Source of the DNA: Bacteroidales bacterium
GTDB lineage: Bacteria; Bacteroidota; Bacteroidia; Bacteroidales; UBA932
Direction of reading: 5' to 3'
Length of the DNA stretch: 64,000 nucleotides
Assembly: GCA_017428725.1 (NCBI GenBank)
Contig: JAFRQH010000017.1
Location: forward strand, 124,001-188,000
The notes beneath the pieces are model-generated. The model was given only the letters and a program-made list of their open reading frames with translations, had not been told where the DNA came from and did no database searches. Below, piece by piece: positions 31,768 through 40,453 of the stretch (its first letter is position 1; each line of letters starts with the position of its first letter). Position numbers and translations under genes: made by a program.

Positions 31768-34296
31768 ATGAAGCGTATCCTTCTCCTCATCACGCTTGTG
31801 GCCGCCGTGCTCCCTTGCGGGGCCCAGGATTTCAAGCTCAATGCATCCGGGTATTTCAACCGCGAGGGCGTGGACGTGATGGCGTTCAACGATTTCTATC
31901 CGGAAGGCCACCAGGGCGGCATCTCCGTGCTGATGCACGGCCACCGCGTGGCGAGCAACGGCGACATCCGTTTCGAGCCCACGCCGGGCCAGTGGCAGCC
32001 CGTCCCCAAGCAGCTGAGCCGCAAGGTGGAGGGCGAGCGCATCGTGACCACGCTCTGCTATCCCGACTCCAGCCGCCACTTCACGGGCTTCAACCCGATG
32101 ATCTACCCGGACGTGCAGCTCACCTACACGGTCACCCTGGAGCCGTCCGGACGGGGATTCCTGGTCACGGTGGACCTGGACAGCCCGGTGCCGGAGGCCC
32201 TTGCGGGCCGCGCGGGCTTCAACCTCGAGTTCTTCCCGGGGACGCTCTTCGGCAAGCCCTGGATCATGGACGACCGCCAGGGCATCTTCCCGCCGCAGCC
32301 CAACTCACCCCTGCTGACGCAAGAGAGTTATGTCTACAAGAGCGTGGGAGATTTCCGGCCGGCAAAAGCGCCGGACACGGATGTGAAACATCTCATCGGC
32401 GAGGGCTACAGCCCGTTCACGGCCGATGCCGTGATCGCCGAGCCCTACGCCGTCGGCCGGGTCTTCACCCTGCGCCCGGACGACCCGTACAGCCGGCTGA
32501 CCATCCGGAGCCTGGCCGGGGCGGTGCTCAAGCTCTACGACGGGCGGATGAACCACAACAACGGCTGGTTCGTCCTCCGCTCGGACATCCCCGCGGGGGT
32601 GACGCAGAAGGCCGTGCAGTGGTACATCGAGCCCCATGTCGTCCCGGATTGGATCTACAAGCCGGTCGTGCAGACCTCGCAGGTGGGCTACCTGCCCGCG
32701 CAGCGCAAGGTCGCGATCATCGAATGCGACCGTCGCGACATCCCGCGCGCCGGGGCGGAGCTGCTGCGCATCGATGCGGACGGAGCGCACGTCGTGCGCC
32801 ACTTCCCGGTGGTGCCCTGGGAGGGCGAATTCCTGCGCTACAGCTACTACAAATTCGATTTCTCCGAGATCCGCGAGGAGGGGCTCTACCAGGTGCGCTA
32901 CGGCGAGAGTGTGTCTCCCATCTTCCGGATCGCCCCCGACGTGTATGACCGGGGCGTGTGGCAGCCGGTGATCGAGTACTTCCTGCCGGTACAGATGTGC
33001 CATATGAAGGTGATGGAGAAATACCGGGTCTGGCACGACACCTGCCACCTCGACGATGCGCTGATGGCCCCGGCCGGCAACCACATCGACGGCTACGTGC
33101 AGCCGGCCGACAACGGGACGAAGTTCCGGGCCCTGCAGCCCGTGCCGGACGTCAACGTGGGCGGCTGGCACGACGCCGGCGACGACGACGTGCGGCACAC
33201 CTCCGGCAACGAATGCTACATCCTCACGATGGCCCTGGAGGCCTTCCACCCCGAGATCGACGCCACGGCCATCGACCAGGTCCGCCGCGTGGTGGAGATC
33301 CACGAGCCGGACGGCCGCAACGACATCCAGCAGCAGATCGAGCACGGGATGCTCCACGACGTGAACTGCTATCTGGCCCTGGGACGTTTCGCCAAGGGTA
33401 TCATTACCAATAGTTTGCGGCAATATACCTTGCTGGGGGACACCTCCACGATGTCCGACGGGAAGCTGGGCAATGACGACGACCGCTGGATCTTCCCGGA
33501 CACGGGCAGCGGCGTGTCCCACGCCGTCAACCTCGCCGCCTCCGCCCGCGCCTTGCGCGGTTTCAATGACACGCTGGCGACGCACTGCGTGCGGATTGCC
33601 CGGGAGGTGTTCTCCAAGGCGCAGGCTGCCGCCACGGCCGGTCGCGACCGGCCGATGGACCGGATGCAGCTGGCCGTGGAGCTGTACCTGACCACCGGTG
33701 AGGCGCAGTATTTCGATTTCATCCTGTCCAACTGGGATGCGGTCGTGGCATCGGCAGGCAACTGCGCCTGGTATATGGCGCGGGTCGAGAAGCAGATGGA
33801 AAGCCAGGGTAAGTATGTCAAGCAATGCGAGCGCTTCCGCGATGCGCTGCTGCGCTACCGCACGCAGCTCGAGCGCCAGAGCGCCGAGACGCCCTACGGC
33901 GTGCCGTACCGGCCCAGCATCTGGGGCGCCGGCTGGGACATCCAGTCCTTCGGCTACCGCCATTATTTCCTGGCCAAGGAGTACCCGGAGATTTTCGCGC
34001 CCGACCAGGTGCTGGACGCCCTGCACTTCATCCTGGGCCGGCATCCGGGCTCCAACCAGGCCTCGTTCGCCGGGGGCGTGGGGGCCGAGTCGGCCACGGT
34101 CGGCTACGGCCTCAACCGGGCCGACTGGTCCTACATCCCCGGCGGGACGGTCTCCGGCACGGCGCTCATCCGCCCGGATTTTCCGGAACTGCTGACCTTC
34201 CCGTACCTCTGGCAACAGGTCGAGTACGTGCTCGGCGGAGGCTCCTCGCACTATATGTTCCTGGTGCTTGCCGCACGGGACTTGGTGGGTGAGTGA
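31768..34296 (+). CDS. GH9 glycoside hydrolase (endoglucanase-like), secreted
   Basis: An 842-residue exported enzyme with signal peptide MKRILLLITLVAAVLPCGA. An N-terminal region of about 300 residues has no clear assignment. An Ig-like CelD-N domain (QTSQVGYLPAQRKVAII to YQVRYG) and a GH9 (alpha/alpha)6 barrel follow. The catalytic base motif is GGWHDAGD with D469 and D472, and the proton donor is probably E819 in QQVEYVLGG. Known GH9 enzymes cleave beta-1,4-glucans; some Bacteroidota members act on other glucans. The start at 31768 is set by the signal peptide. It probably shares a promoter with the remnant upstream. Confidence 0.9.
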   Translation: MKRILLLITLVAAVLPCGAQDFKLNASGYFNREGVDVMAFNDFYPEGHQGGISVLMHGHRVASNGDIRFEPTPGQWQPVPKQLSRKVEGERIVTTLCYPDSSRHFTGFNPMIYPDVQLTYTVTLEPSGRGFLVTVDLDSPVPEALAGRAGFNLEFFPGTLFGKPWIMDDRQGIFPPQPNSPLLTQESYVYKSVGDFRPAKAPDTDVKHLIGEGYSPFTADAVIAEPYAVGRVFTLRPDDPYSRLTIRSLAGAVLKLYDGRMNHNNGWFVLRSDIPAGVTQKAVQWYIEPHVVPDWIYKPVVQTSQVGYLPAQRKVAIIECDRRDIPRAGAELLRIDADGAHVVRHFPVVPWEGEFLRYSYYKFDFSEIREEGLYQVRYGESVSPIFRIAPDVYDRGVWQPVIEYFLPVQMCHMKVMEKYRVWHDTCHLDDALMAPAGNHIDGYVQPADNGTKFRALQPVPDVNVGGWHDAGDDDVRHTSGNECYILTMALEAFHPEIDATAIDQVRRVVEIHEPDGRNDIQQQIEHGMLHDVNCYLALGRFAKGIITNSLRQYTLLGDTSTMSDGKLGNDDDRWIFPDTGSGVSHAVNLAASARALRGFNDTLATHCVRIAREVFSKAQAAATAGRDRPMDRMQLAVELYLTTGEAQYFDFILSNWDAVVASAGNCAWYMARVEKQMESQGKYVKQCERFRDALLRYRTQLERQSAETPYGVPYRPSIWGAGWDIQSFGYRHYFLAKEYPEIFAPDQVLDALHFILGRHPGSNQASFAGGVGAESATVGYGLNRADWSYIPGGTVSGTALIRPDFPELLTFPYLWQQVEYVLGGGSSHYMFLVLAARDLVGE

Positions 34297-34314
34297 ACTT
34301 TTTGTCCCTGAACT

Positions 34315-34346
34315 CTTGCGCGTTTGACGAAAAAGTCCTACTTTTG
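34315..34346 (+). promoter_or_regulatory. Promoter for tRNA-Val
   Basis: CTTG at 34315-34318, a 20-base spacer and TACTTTTG at 34339-34346 fit the Bacteroides pattern. The tRNA begins 17 bases after the -7 box. Confidence 0.75.
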
Positions 34347-34362
34347 CAGTCCCGATACTTAC

Positions 34363-34437
34363 AGGGGCGTAGCTCAGTTGGTTCAGAGCGCTTGAGTCAC
34401 ATTCAAGAGGTCATCGGTTCGACCCCGATCGTCCCTA
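34363..34437 (+). tRNA. tRNA-Val (anticodon CAC)
   Basis: A 75-base class I tRNA. Acceptor AGGGGCG pairs with CGTCCCT (one G-T pair), T8-A9 precede the D stem GCTC, and the anticodon stem CTTGA/TCAAG encloses GTCACAT, giving CAC. The T arm is ATCGG-TTCGACC-CCGAT and the discriminator is A. CCA is not fully encoded. Confidence 0.95.
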
Positions 34438-34441
34438 CCCG

Positions 34442-34475
34442 AGAAGCCGCAGACGATGTCGTCTGCGGCTTCTTC
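34442..34475 (+). terminator. Intrinsic terminator after tRNA-Val
   Basis: A stem of up to 15 base pairs, agaagccgcagacga with tcgtctgcggcttct, starts five bases after the tRNA and runs into a T-containing tail (tcttcgtt). The sequence also faces the end of copA about 35 bases downstream. Confidence 0.78.
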
Positions 34476-34511
34476 GTTATGCGTGACAGCGGGGTAGGAA
34501 ACCTCCCCCAG

Positions 34512-36689
34512 TCATGAGCGGCGAGCGGTCACGAGCAGCCGAAGGCTATTCGTGACGACCAGTACGGAGCTGCAGGCCATCGCGGCGGCGGCGACCATCG
34601 GGTCCAGTACGAAACCGAGGACGCCGGACAGGGCGCCCGTGGCGACGGGGATGGCGACGAGGTTGTAGAGGAAGGCCCAGCCGAGGTTCTCGCGGATGAT
34701 GCGGAGCGTGCGGCGCGAGAGCGCCACGAGCTCCGGCAGCTTGGCGAGGCTGGAGGAGACGAGCGTGGCCATCGCCGTGTGGATGGCGATGTCGCTGCCC
34801 TGGCCCATCGCCACGCTGAGGTCGGCCTGGGCGAGGGCGGCACTGTCGTTGATGCCGTCGCCCACCATCGCGACACAATGTCCCTGACCCTGCAACTGTT
34901 TGATATACTCCACCTTGTCGGCCGGCAGGGCGTCTGCACGCACCGCGGCGATGCCGAGCTCGCGCGCCACGGCGGCGGCCGAGGCGGCGTGGTCGCCGGT
35001 CAGCAGGTGGACGGTGATGCCCTGGTCCGCGAGGGCGCGGATGGCTGCGGCGGAGTCCGGTTTGACGGCATCCGCGATGGCGATGGCGGCGAGCAGGCGC
35101 TCTCCGTCGTGGAAATACACGACGGTGCGGCCGGCGTCGCGCCAGCGCTCGGCCACCTCGAAGCGCTCCGGGGTATTCTTTCCGACATAGTAAGTGCGGC
35201 CCTGCCAGGAGGCCTGTACGCCCTCGCCAAGCAGCGCGGTGACCGAATCGAGGGTGATGGCGGTCTGTGGGGCGGCGATCGCACCCGCGATCGCCTCGCC
35301 CAGCGGATGTCCGGACTTGGACTCCATTTCCCGCAACAGCGGAGGCAGGGCGGGGTCGTCGGAGAGCCAGCGCAGTTCGACGACCTCCGGGTGGCCGCTC
35401 GTGACGGTCCCCGTCTTGTCCAGGACCACCGTGTCCACCCGGGCGGCGACCTGCAGGCTGTCGGCGTCGCGGATCAGGATGCCGCGCGAGGCGCCGCGCC
35501 CGATCCCGGCCGTCAGCGCCGTGGGCGTGGCGAGTCCCAGCGAGCAGGGGCAGGCGACCACGAGCACGGTCACGCACGCGAGCAGTCCGCGCACGAAGCC
35601 GCCGGGCGTGAGTACCGTCCAGCCCAGCAGCGAGAGCAGCGCGACCACGATGACGGCCGGCACGAACCACGCGCAGACCTTGTCCACCGTGTGCTGGATG
35701 CGGGTTTTGCTGCCCTGCGCGTCCTGCACCATCCGGATGATGGCGGAGAGCATCGTGTCGCGCCCCACCTGCGCAGCGCGCATCCGCAGGGCGCCCTGGC
35801 CGTTGAGCGTGCCCGCCCAGAGGGCGTCGCCCACCTGCTTGAAGACGGGCAGGGGCTCACCCGTGAGCATGCTCTCATCGACGTAGGATGTCCCGTCCTC
35901 GACCGTGCCGTCGGCCGGGATCCGCTCGCCGGGGAGCACCTCCATGAGCTCGCCCCGGCGGACGTCGCGCCGCCGGGGCTGCAGGCCGATGAGCGCACGC
36001 ACCGCCTGCGTGGTGCGGTGCTTGGCGCGCTCCTCCAGCAGCCGCCCCAGCAGGATGAAGGCGACGATCATCGCCGAGGACTCGAAATAGAGCTCCGCCT
36101 GCAGTCCGCGCGAGGTCCACACCTGCGGGAAGAGCAGGTTGAAGAGGCTGAACAGGAACGAGATCCCCACCGACAGGGCCACGAGCGTGTCCATCCCGGC
36201 GTGGCCGTGGCGCGCCTGCCGCCAGGCCACGCCGAAGAAGCGCTGCCCGCACCAGCCCACGCTCACGGCCGCCAGGGCGGCCAGCACCCAGCCTTTGCCG
36301 GGGAAGTCCGGCGCGACCATCCCCACGGCCATCACGGCGACGGCCAGGGCGATGGCGAGCAGCGCGTCGCGGCGCAGGGCGCGGTAGGCGCGTTCGTGCG
36401 CCTCCTCCGCCTGCGCCGCCAGCGCTTCTTCTTCGCTTAGGTCCGAGTCGTCCCCGTCTTCGTCCTCCTCCGGCACGATCAGGTCGTAGCCGGCGTCCTG
36501 CACGCACTGGCGCAGGGCGGCGGGGGAGGTGAGGGCAGGGTCATAGTCGATACGGGCGGAGTTGGAGGCCAGGCTGACTTCGGCCTCGCAGACACCGGCG
36601 CTCTGCTGGAGCGCCTTCTGCACGCGGGCCACGCACGCGGCGCAGCCCATCCCGGTCACGGGGAAATTCTTTCGGACGGTATTGGACAT
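34512..36689 (-). CDS. copA: Copper-translocating P1B-type ATPase
   Basis: Exports Cu(I) across the inner membrane. A single N-terminal HMA domain has GMGCAAC at residues 13-19. Eight membrane helices are expected, with the transport motif CPC at 380-382, the phosphorylated aspartate D424 in DKTGT, the SGHPLGEA nucleotide-binding motif, and [10 protein letters not shown] near the end. The length of 725 residues is normal for a one-HMA CopA. The start is MSNTVRKNF. It is divergent from the epimerase gene and shares a 40-base promoter region with it. No adjacent copper chaperone or regulator is present. Confidence 0.95.
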   Translation of the reverse strand: MSNTVRKNFPVTGMGCAACVARVQKALQQSAGVCEAEVSLASNSARIDYDPALTSPAALRQCVQDAGYDLIVPEEDEDGDDSDLSEEEALAAQAEEAHERAYRALRRDALLAIALAVAVMAVGMVAPDFPGKGWVLAALAAVSVGWCGQRFFGVAWRQARHGHAGMDTLVALSVGISFLFSLFNLLFPQVWTSRGLQAELYFESSAMIVAFILLGRLLEERAKHRTTQAVRALIGLQPRRRDVRRGELMEVLPGERIPADGTVEDGTSYVDESMLTGEPLPVFKQVGDALWAGTLNGQGALRMRAAQVGRDTMLSAIIRMVQDAQGSKTRIQHTVDKVCAWFVPAVIVVALLSLLGWTVLTPGGFVRGLLACVTVLVVACPCSLGLATPTALTAGIGRGASRGILIRDADSLQVAARVDTVVLDKTGTVTSGHPEVVELRWLSDDPALPPLLREMESKSGHPLGEAIAGAIAAPQTAITLDSVTALLGEGVQASWQGRTYYVGKNTPERFEVAERWRDAGRTVVYFHDGERLLAAIAIADAVKPDSAAAIRALADQGITVHLLTGDHAASAAAVARELGIAAVRADALPADKVEYIKQLQGQGHCVAMVGDGINDSAALAQADLSVAMGQGSDIAIHTAMATLVSSSLAKLPELVALSRRTLRIIRENLGWAFLYNLVAIPVATGALSGVLGFVLDPMVAAAAMACSSVLVVTNSLRLLVTARRS

Positions 36690-36692
36690 CGA

Positions 36693-36725
36693 TTTGCAAT
36701 CTTTTATGCAAAATTAGTAATTTTG
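36693..36725. promoter_or_regulatory. Back-to-back divergent promoters of copA and the epimerase gene
   Basis: CAAAATTA-G-TAATTTTG at 36709-36725 is a perfect inverted repeat whose arms are the -7 boxes (TAATTTTG) of the two opposing genes. The rightward promoter also has TTTG at 36693-36696, 21 bases upstream. The leftward one has no good -33 match. The rightward -7 box ends four bases before the ATG at 36730. Confidence 0.65.
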
Positions 36726-36729
36726 AAGG

Positions 36730-37866
36730 ATGAAAAGAAGAGAATTCCTCAAGGCGGCCGGGGCCGCTGGTGCCGGCGCAGCGCTGCTGGGCGCCGGCTG
36801 CGCCCCGGCCACGGCCCCGAAGCCGTACCGGGTCGGCGACCGCGCCCGCATGCAACTCAGCTGGGAGCCCTACGAACTCCAGCTCCAGCACACCTTCACC
36901 GTCGCCTCCTATTCCCGCACCACCACGCCTGACGTACAGGTGGAGATCCACTATGACGGTTTTGTCGGCTACGGCGAGGCCTCGATGCCCCCGTATCTCG
37001 GCCAGACGGTGGAGAGCGTCTGCGCCTTCCTGCAGAAAGTCAACCTGGAGCAGTTCGCCGACCCCTTCCAGCTGGAGGACATCCTCGCTTACGTAGACAG
37101 CCTCTCCCCGGGCGATTCGGCGGCCAAGGCCGCCGTGGACATCGCCCTGCACGACCTCGTGGGCAAGCTCCTGGGCCAGCCCTGGTGGCGCCTATGGGGG
37201 CTGGACGCCGCCAAGGCGCCCGACACCACCTTCACCATCGGCATCGACACGCCGGAGGTCGTCCGGGAGAAGACCCGTGAGTGCGCCGACCGCTTCAACA
37301 TCCTCAAGGTCAAGGTCGGTCTGGACAACGACTACGAGATGATCCGCACCATCCGCGAGATCACGGACCTGCCCATCGCGGTCGACGCCAACCAGGGTTG
37401 GACCGACCGCCAGCAGGCGCTCGACGAGATCTTCTGGCTGCAGGAGCACGGCGTGGTGATGGTCGAGCAGCCGATGCCCAAGGAGCGGCTCGACGACAAT
37501 GCCTGGATCACGGAGCGCAGCCCGCTGCCCATCTTCGCCGACGAAGCCATCCAGCGCCTCGCGGACATTCCGTCCATCAAAGGCGCCTACACGGGGATCA
37601 ATATCAAACTGATGAAATGCACGGGGATGCGCGAGGCCTGGAAGATGGCCAATTACGCGCATGCCGAGGGGATGCGCGTAATGGTAGGTTGTATGACCGA
37701 AACCTCCTGCGCCGTCACGGCAGCCGCCCATCTCTCTCCGGTCGTCGACTTCGCCGACCTGGACGGCAACCTGCTGATCACCAACGACCGCTTCCGCGGG
37801 ATGACGGTCCGGCAGGGCCGGATCACCCTGCCGGACGCGCCGGGCCTTGGTCTTGTCAGATTGTGA
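36730..37866 (+). CDS. Enolase-superfamily dipeptide epimerase, Tat-exported lipoprotein
   Basis: A 378-residue enzyme of the muconate-lactonising/L-Ala-D/L-Glu epimerase group. The catalytic KxK is K193-V-K195 and the metal ligands begin with D219 in VDANQGW, followed by VEQPMP and FADEAI; a further lysine is in NIKLMK. The N terminus MKRREFLKAAGAAGAGAALLGAGC has a twin-arginine motif and a lipobox with C24, so the protein should be folded before export and lipid-anchored. Periplasmic location suits recycling of murein peptides or dietary dipeptides; the substrate is not known. Its 3' end overlaps the convergent PspC gene by 11 bases. Confidence 0.88.
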   Translation: MKRREFLKAAGAAGAGAALLGAGCAPATAPKPYRVGDRARMQLSWEPYELQLQHTFTVASYSRTTTPDVQVEIHYDGFVGYGEASMPPYLGQTVESVCAFLQKVNLEQFADPFQLEDILAYVDSLSPGDSAAKAAVDIALHDLVGKLLGQPWWRLWGLDAAKAPDTTFTIGIDTPEVVREKTRECADRFNILKVKVGLDNDYEMIRTIREITDLPIAVDANQGWTDRQQALDEIFWLQEHGVVMVEQPMPKERLDDNAWITERSPLPIFADEAIQRLADIPSIKGAYTGINIKLMKCTGMREAWKMANYAHAEGMRVMVGCMTETSCAVTAAAHLSPVVDFADLDGNLLITNDRFRGMTVRQGRITLPDAPGLGLVRL

Positions 37867-38959
37867 GCCACTCCGTGGAGGCGGCTCCCGTGGCGATGAG
37901 GATCCCTGCGGCGATGATGGACATCAGCCAGAGGATGAAGATGACGAGTCCCGGGTGCCATTTCGGAGACTTGAAGCCGAAGAGCAACTGCAGGGAGCCG
38001 TAGAGCAGACCCACGAAAGGCAAGGTCACCACCAGGATCAGCAAGCCCTGCACCCAGGGCTGGCTGATGGCGTCGGCGATGGCGGGCGCCTCGCTGTAGA
38101 GCTCCGACAGCCCCTCGTTGTAGAGCTGGGCCAGTCCGAGGAATCCGTGCTCACCCGACAGCCAGCCTTGGTGGCGGAGCGCGCCGGAGCCGAATATGGC
38201 CAGTCCGCCCGCGAACAGTCCGCTGAAGCCGATGATAAGCAGGAACAGCCCGATGCCCTTCTCGAAAATGTTGCCGATCTCCTTCCAGGCGTTGGATTTG
38301 CCGACGGCCTGGACGGCCTCGCCGATCTCGCGCGCCCCGCTCTCGATGCTCTGCTGGATGCCGAGGATCGTCCCGTCCTCGCCGCGCTGCTCCCAGCGCT
38401 GGCGGACGGTCCGTGCCGGCGGCATACAGATCCACAGGATCAGGTACAGGACCGGGAAGATCAATTCGAGCGATACGGAGAATCCCTTGTGCCAGCCCAG
38501 GCCGAAGAAGGTCACGGCCGTGCCGATGGCGAAAAGGAGCCGGAAGAACACCTTGTCCGTCTGGAAATACGTCCCCAGTCCGCTGCACACGCCCGCGATT
38601 ACCTTGTCGGACACGTCGCGATAAAGTTTGCGCTTCGGGGCGCCGTCCTTCTCCGGACCGGCTTCCTTCGCCATTCCGGGCTCCGAGCCGGCATCTCCTT
38701 CCTCTTCGATTTGCTCGGGCCGTCCGAGAATCGCGATGATCCCCTCGATCACGGGCTTGGAGACCACCCCGTCATAGCCGCATTTCTCGTGCAGCAGTTC
38801 GGCCATCCGCTCCTCGATCCCGTCGAGAATCTCGCTGCCGCCCTCGCGGCCGGCGTAGAACCGCTCCAGCTCGCCGAGGTAGTCCGCTGCAAGCTGGGCG
38901 GCGTCGGTGTCGAGCGTGAAGGCGTAGCCGCCCAGGCTGACCTTTTCTATCTCTTTCAT
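37856..38959 (-). CDS. PspC-domain membrane protein, long form
   Basis: A 367-residue protein. The N-terminal cytoplasmic domain (about 1-85; KVSLGGYAFTLDTDAAQLAADYL) resembles the start of the other PspC protein in this operon. A PspC domain follows (KLYRDVSDKVIAGVCSGLGTYF, about 130-200) with membrane segments, then a C-terminal part with at least three more hydrophobic stretches. PspC proteins sense or buffer envelope stress in other bacteria. The gene is last in the operon PspC-PadR-PspC; its start overlaps the PadR stop by four bases. The exact role in Bacteroidota is not established. Confidence 0.85.
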   Translation of the reverse strand: MKEIEKVSLGGYAFTLDTDAAQLAADYLGELERFYAGREGGSEILDGIEERMAELLHEKCGYDGVVSKPVIEGIIAILGRPEQIEEEGDAGSEPGMAKEAGPEKDGAPKRKLYRDVSDKVIAGVCSGLGTYFQTDKVFFRLLFAIGTAVTFFGLGWHKGFSVSLELIFPVLYLILWICMPPARTVRQRWEQRGEDGTILGIQQSIESGAREIGEAVQAVGKSNAWKEIGNIFEKGIGLFLLIIGFSGLFAGGLAIFGSGALRHQGWLSGEHGFLGLAQLYNEGLSELYSEAPAIADAISQPWVQGLLILVVTLPFVGLLYGSLQLLFGFKSPKWHPGLVIFILWLMSIIAAGILIATGAASTEWLTI

Positions 38960-39288
38960 ACGCGCTTGAGGGTTTCGATGGTGTCCACGAGTTCGTGCCA
39001 GGCCGAGTCCATCTCCGTGAGCTGCTCGCGGCCCTTGTCCGTGATGACGTAGTACTTGCGGGGCGGGCCTTGCGTGGACTCCTCCCAGCGGTAGGAGAGC
39101 AGGCCCTGGTTCTTCTGCCGGATCAGCAGGGGATAGAGCGTGCCCTCGACGACGATCATCCCCGCCGTCTTCAGCTCCTCGATGATCGAGGACGCGTAGG
39201 CTTCCCGCTTGTTGAGCAGGGACAGGATGCAGTATTCGAGCATCCCTTTGCGCATCTGTGCGCGCACGTTTTCAGCTGTGTTCTCCAT
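38956..39288 (-). CDS. PadR-family transcriptional regulator
   Basis: A 110-residue winged-helix protein with the PadR opening ENVRAQMRKGMLEYCILSLL and the wing sequence GTLYPLLIRQKNQGLLSYRWEESTQGPPRKYYVITDKG, typical of subfamily-2 PadR regulators lacking the long C-terminal helix. PadR proteins usually repress their own operon and release DNA on binding a small ligand or signal. It lies between two PspC genes (gaps of minus four and three bases), which suggests that it controls them. Operator sites were not identified, though the only promoter seen is upstream of the first PspC gene. Confidence 0.93.
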   Translation of the reverse strand: MENTAENVRAQMRKGMLEYCILSLLNKREAYASSIIEELKTAGMIVVEGTLYPLLIRQKNQGLLSYRWEESTQGPPRKYYVITDKGREQLTEMDSAWHELVDTIETLKRV

Positions 39289-39291
39289 ACG

Positions 39292-39885
39292 CTACTGCTT
39301 TTGGGTGGTGGCGAACTTGGCGAGGTTCTCGGCCGTGACGGGCAGGCCGTACATCTCGCACTTCTGCGTGGCGGTGACGGCCTTGGGGATGGCGATCCAG
39401 CAGATCACGTAGATCCAGAACCCGGCCGTGCCGGCGATCAGCGCCACGAGCATCAGGATGCGCGTGAGCACCACGTCGATGTCGAGGTAGGTCGCCAGAC
39501 CGGCGCACACGCCCGCGATGCGCTTGTTGTCGTAGTCGCGGTAGATCTTCTTGCGGATCTGTCCGTCCGGACCCGGCTCCGGGCGCGGGGCCGCCCCAGC
39601 GGACGGGCTCTCGGGCGCGCCGTCCGGCATCCCGAGCTGGCTGGTGACACGCTCCACGAGGGCGATGCCGACTACGCGGCCGTCCGTGCCGACCTCCTGC
39701 AGGAGGAGCTCGGCGATGCGGGACTCGAGGTCTTCCATTACTTCCGCGTTCTGTGTATAGGGCACTCCCGACTGCTGCGCCAGGCGCGTGCGGAAGTGCT
39801 TGAGGTAGTCACTCAGACGCTTGTAGGCGTCCTCTTCGATGGCGAAACTTCTGTTTCCGAGGCTGATGTTCAGTACCTTTTTCAT
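39292..39885 (-). CDS. PspC-domain membrane protein, short form
   Basis: A 197-residue protein with an N-terminal domain (MKKVLNISLGNRSFAIEEDA to about residue 85) related to that of the neighbouring longer PspC protein, a linker rich in proline and alanine, and a PspC domain (KIYRDYDNKRIAGVCAGLATYLDID) with one or two membrane segments. The C-terminal helix ends in a short basic tail. It is the first gene of the operon and has a good promoter. It may act with its longer paralogue, as the two domains look complementary. Confidence 0.88.
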   Translation of the reverse strand: MKKVLNISLGNRSFAIEEDAYKRLSDYLKHFRTRLAQQSGVPYTQNAEVMEDLESRIAELLLQEVGTDGRVVGIALVERVTSQLGMPDGAPESPSAGAAPRPEPGPDGQIRKKIYRDYDNKRIAGVCAGLATYLDIDVVLTRILMLVALIAGTAGFWIYVICWIAIPKAVTATQKCEMYGLPVTAENLAKFATTQKQ

Positions 39886-39907
39886 TTCTTATAGAACTTT
39901 GACACCG

Positions 39908-39940
39908 CAAAGATATAAAATTTTTCTAATACCTTGCAAT
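39908..39940 (-). promoter_or_regulatory. Promoter for the PspC-PadR-PspC operon
   Basis: On the minus strand ATTG (39940-39937), a 21-base spacer and TATCTTTG (39915-39908) fit the Bacteroides consensus. The first start codon is 22 bases after the -7 box. A PadR operator would be expected to overlap this site, but I see no obvious dyad. Confidence 0.75.
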
Positions 39941-39969
39941 ACATAGTACCAAAAAAATGTATAAATTTT

Positions 39970-40000
39970 TGCCCGGCCTAGTATTTTACCGAGCCGGGCA
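39970..40000 (-). terminator. Hairpin at the end of the polysaccharide operon
   Basis: An eight-base GC-rich perfect stem tgcccggc / gccgggca with a 15-base loop, about 40 bases after the last gene of the operon. On the minus strand it is followed by AAAATTTATACATTTTTTT rather than a direct T run, so termination is plausible but not certain. Confidence 0.5.
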
Positions 40001-40039
40001 AACAAGTAAGGTCTTGGAACACGATAGGGGGTCGTGCCT

Positions 40040-40450
40040 TTATCTGCCAAAGATCTTTTTCCAGAAGGGTTTCTTCTTGCGCATCAGATTCTTCTGGTGG
40101 TGGAAAGCGCGTTTGGCACAGATGATTTCGTAAATCGTCCCCCAGTCGGGCAGGCCGCCGACGTTGCGGTCGTCGATATAGACATCCGCAACGACCTTGG
40201 TGCCTGCCTTGCTGGCGAAAAGTGCTCCACTTGGCTGATTGCTGTTGACGGCATAGAAGTCGAGCCCCCGGTCGTGGCAGAATTTGATGGCGGCCTCCAA
40301 GAGTTCGCCTTCCCGGGAAGTCCAGAGGATCAAGCGATTGCCTTCTTGCTGAAGTTGGATGAGCGTTTCGATGGCAAAGGGTTTCTCTTTGCCGATCTCG
40401 GGATATTTGTGATCGACGATGGTACCGTCGAAATCAACTGCGATGGTCAT
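40040..40450 (-). CDS. HAD-superfamily small hydrolase (BT0820-like)
   Basis: A 136-residue HAD-fold protein with motif I DFDGT at residues 6-10, motif II-like LWTSREG and a later DDRN segment. It lacks a cap domain and resembles small Bacteroidota HAD proteins such as BT0820, an identification from memory. It should be a phosphatase of a small phosphorylated substrate or a phosphoprotein. It is the last gene of the polysaccharide operon, three bases after the tyrosine autokinase. A link to the kinase is possible because no Wzb-type phosphatase is visible in the window, but that is speculation. Confidence 0.82.
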   Translation of the reverse strand: MTIAVDFDGTIVDHKYPEIGKEKPFAIETLIQLQQEGNRLILWTSREGELLEAAIKFCHDRGLDFYAVNSNQPSGALFASKAGTKVVADVYIDDRNVGGLPDWGTIYEIICAKRAFHHQKNLMRKKKPFWKKIFGR

Positions 40451-40453
40451 AGG

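Noticed and set aside
39970..40000. Inverted repeat considered as a phase-variable invertible promoter of the capsule locus
   Set aside because: It is at the 3' end of the operon, the arms are only eight bases, and no recombinase gene or promoter lies between the arms.
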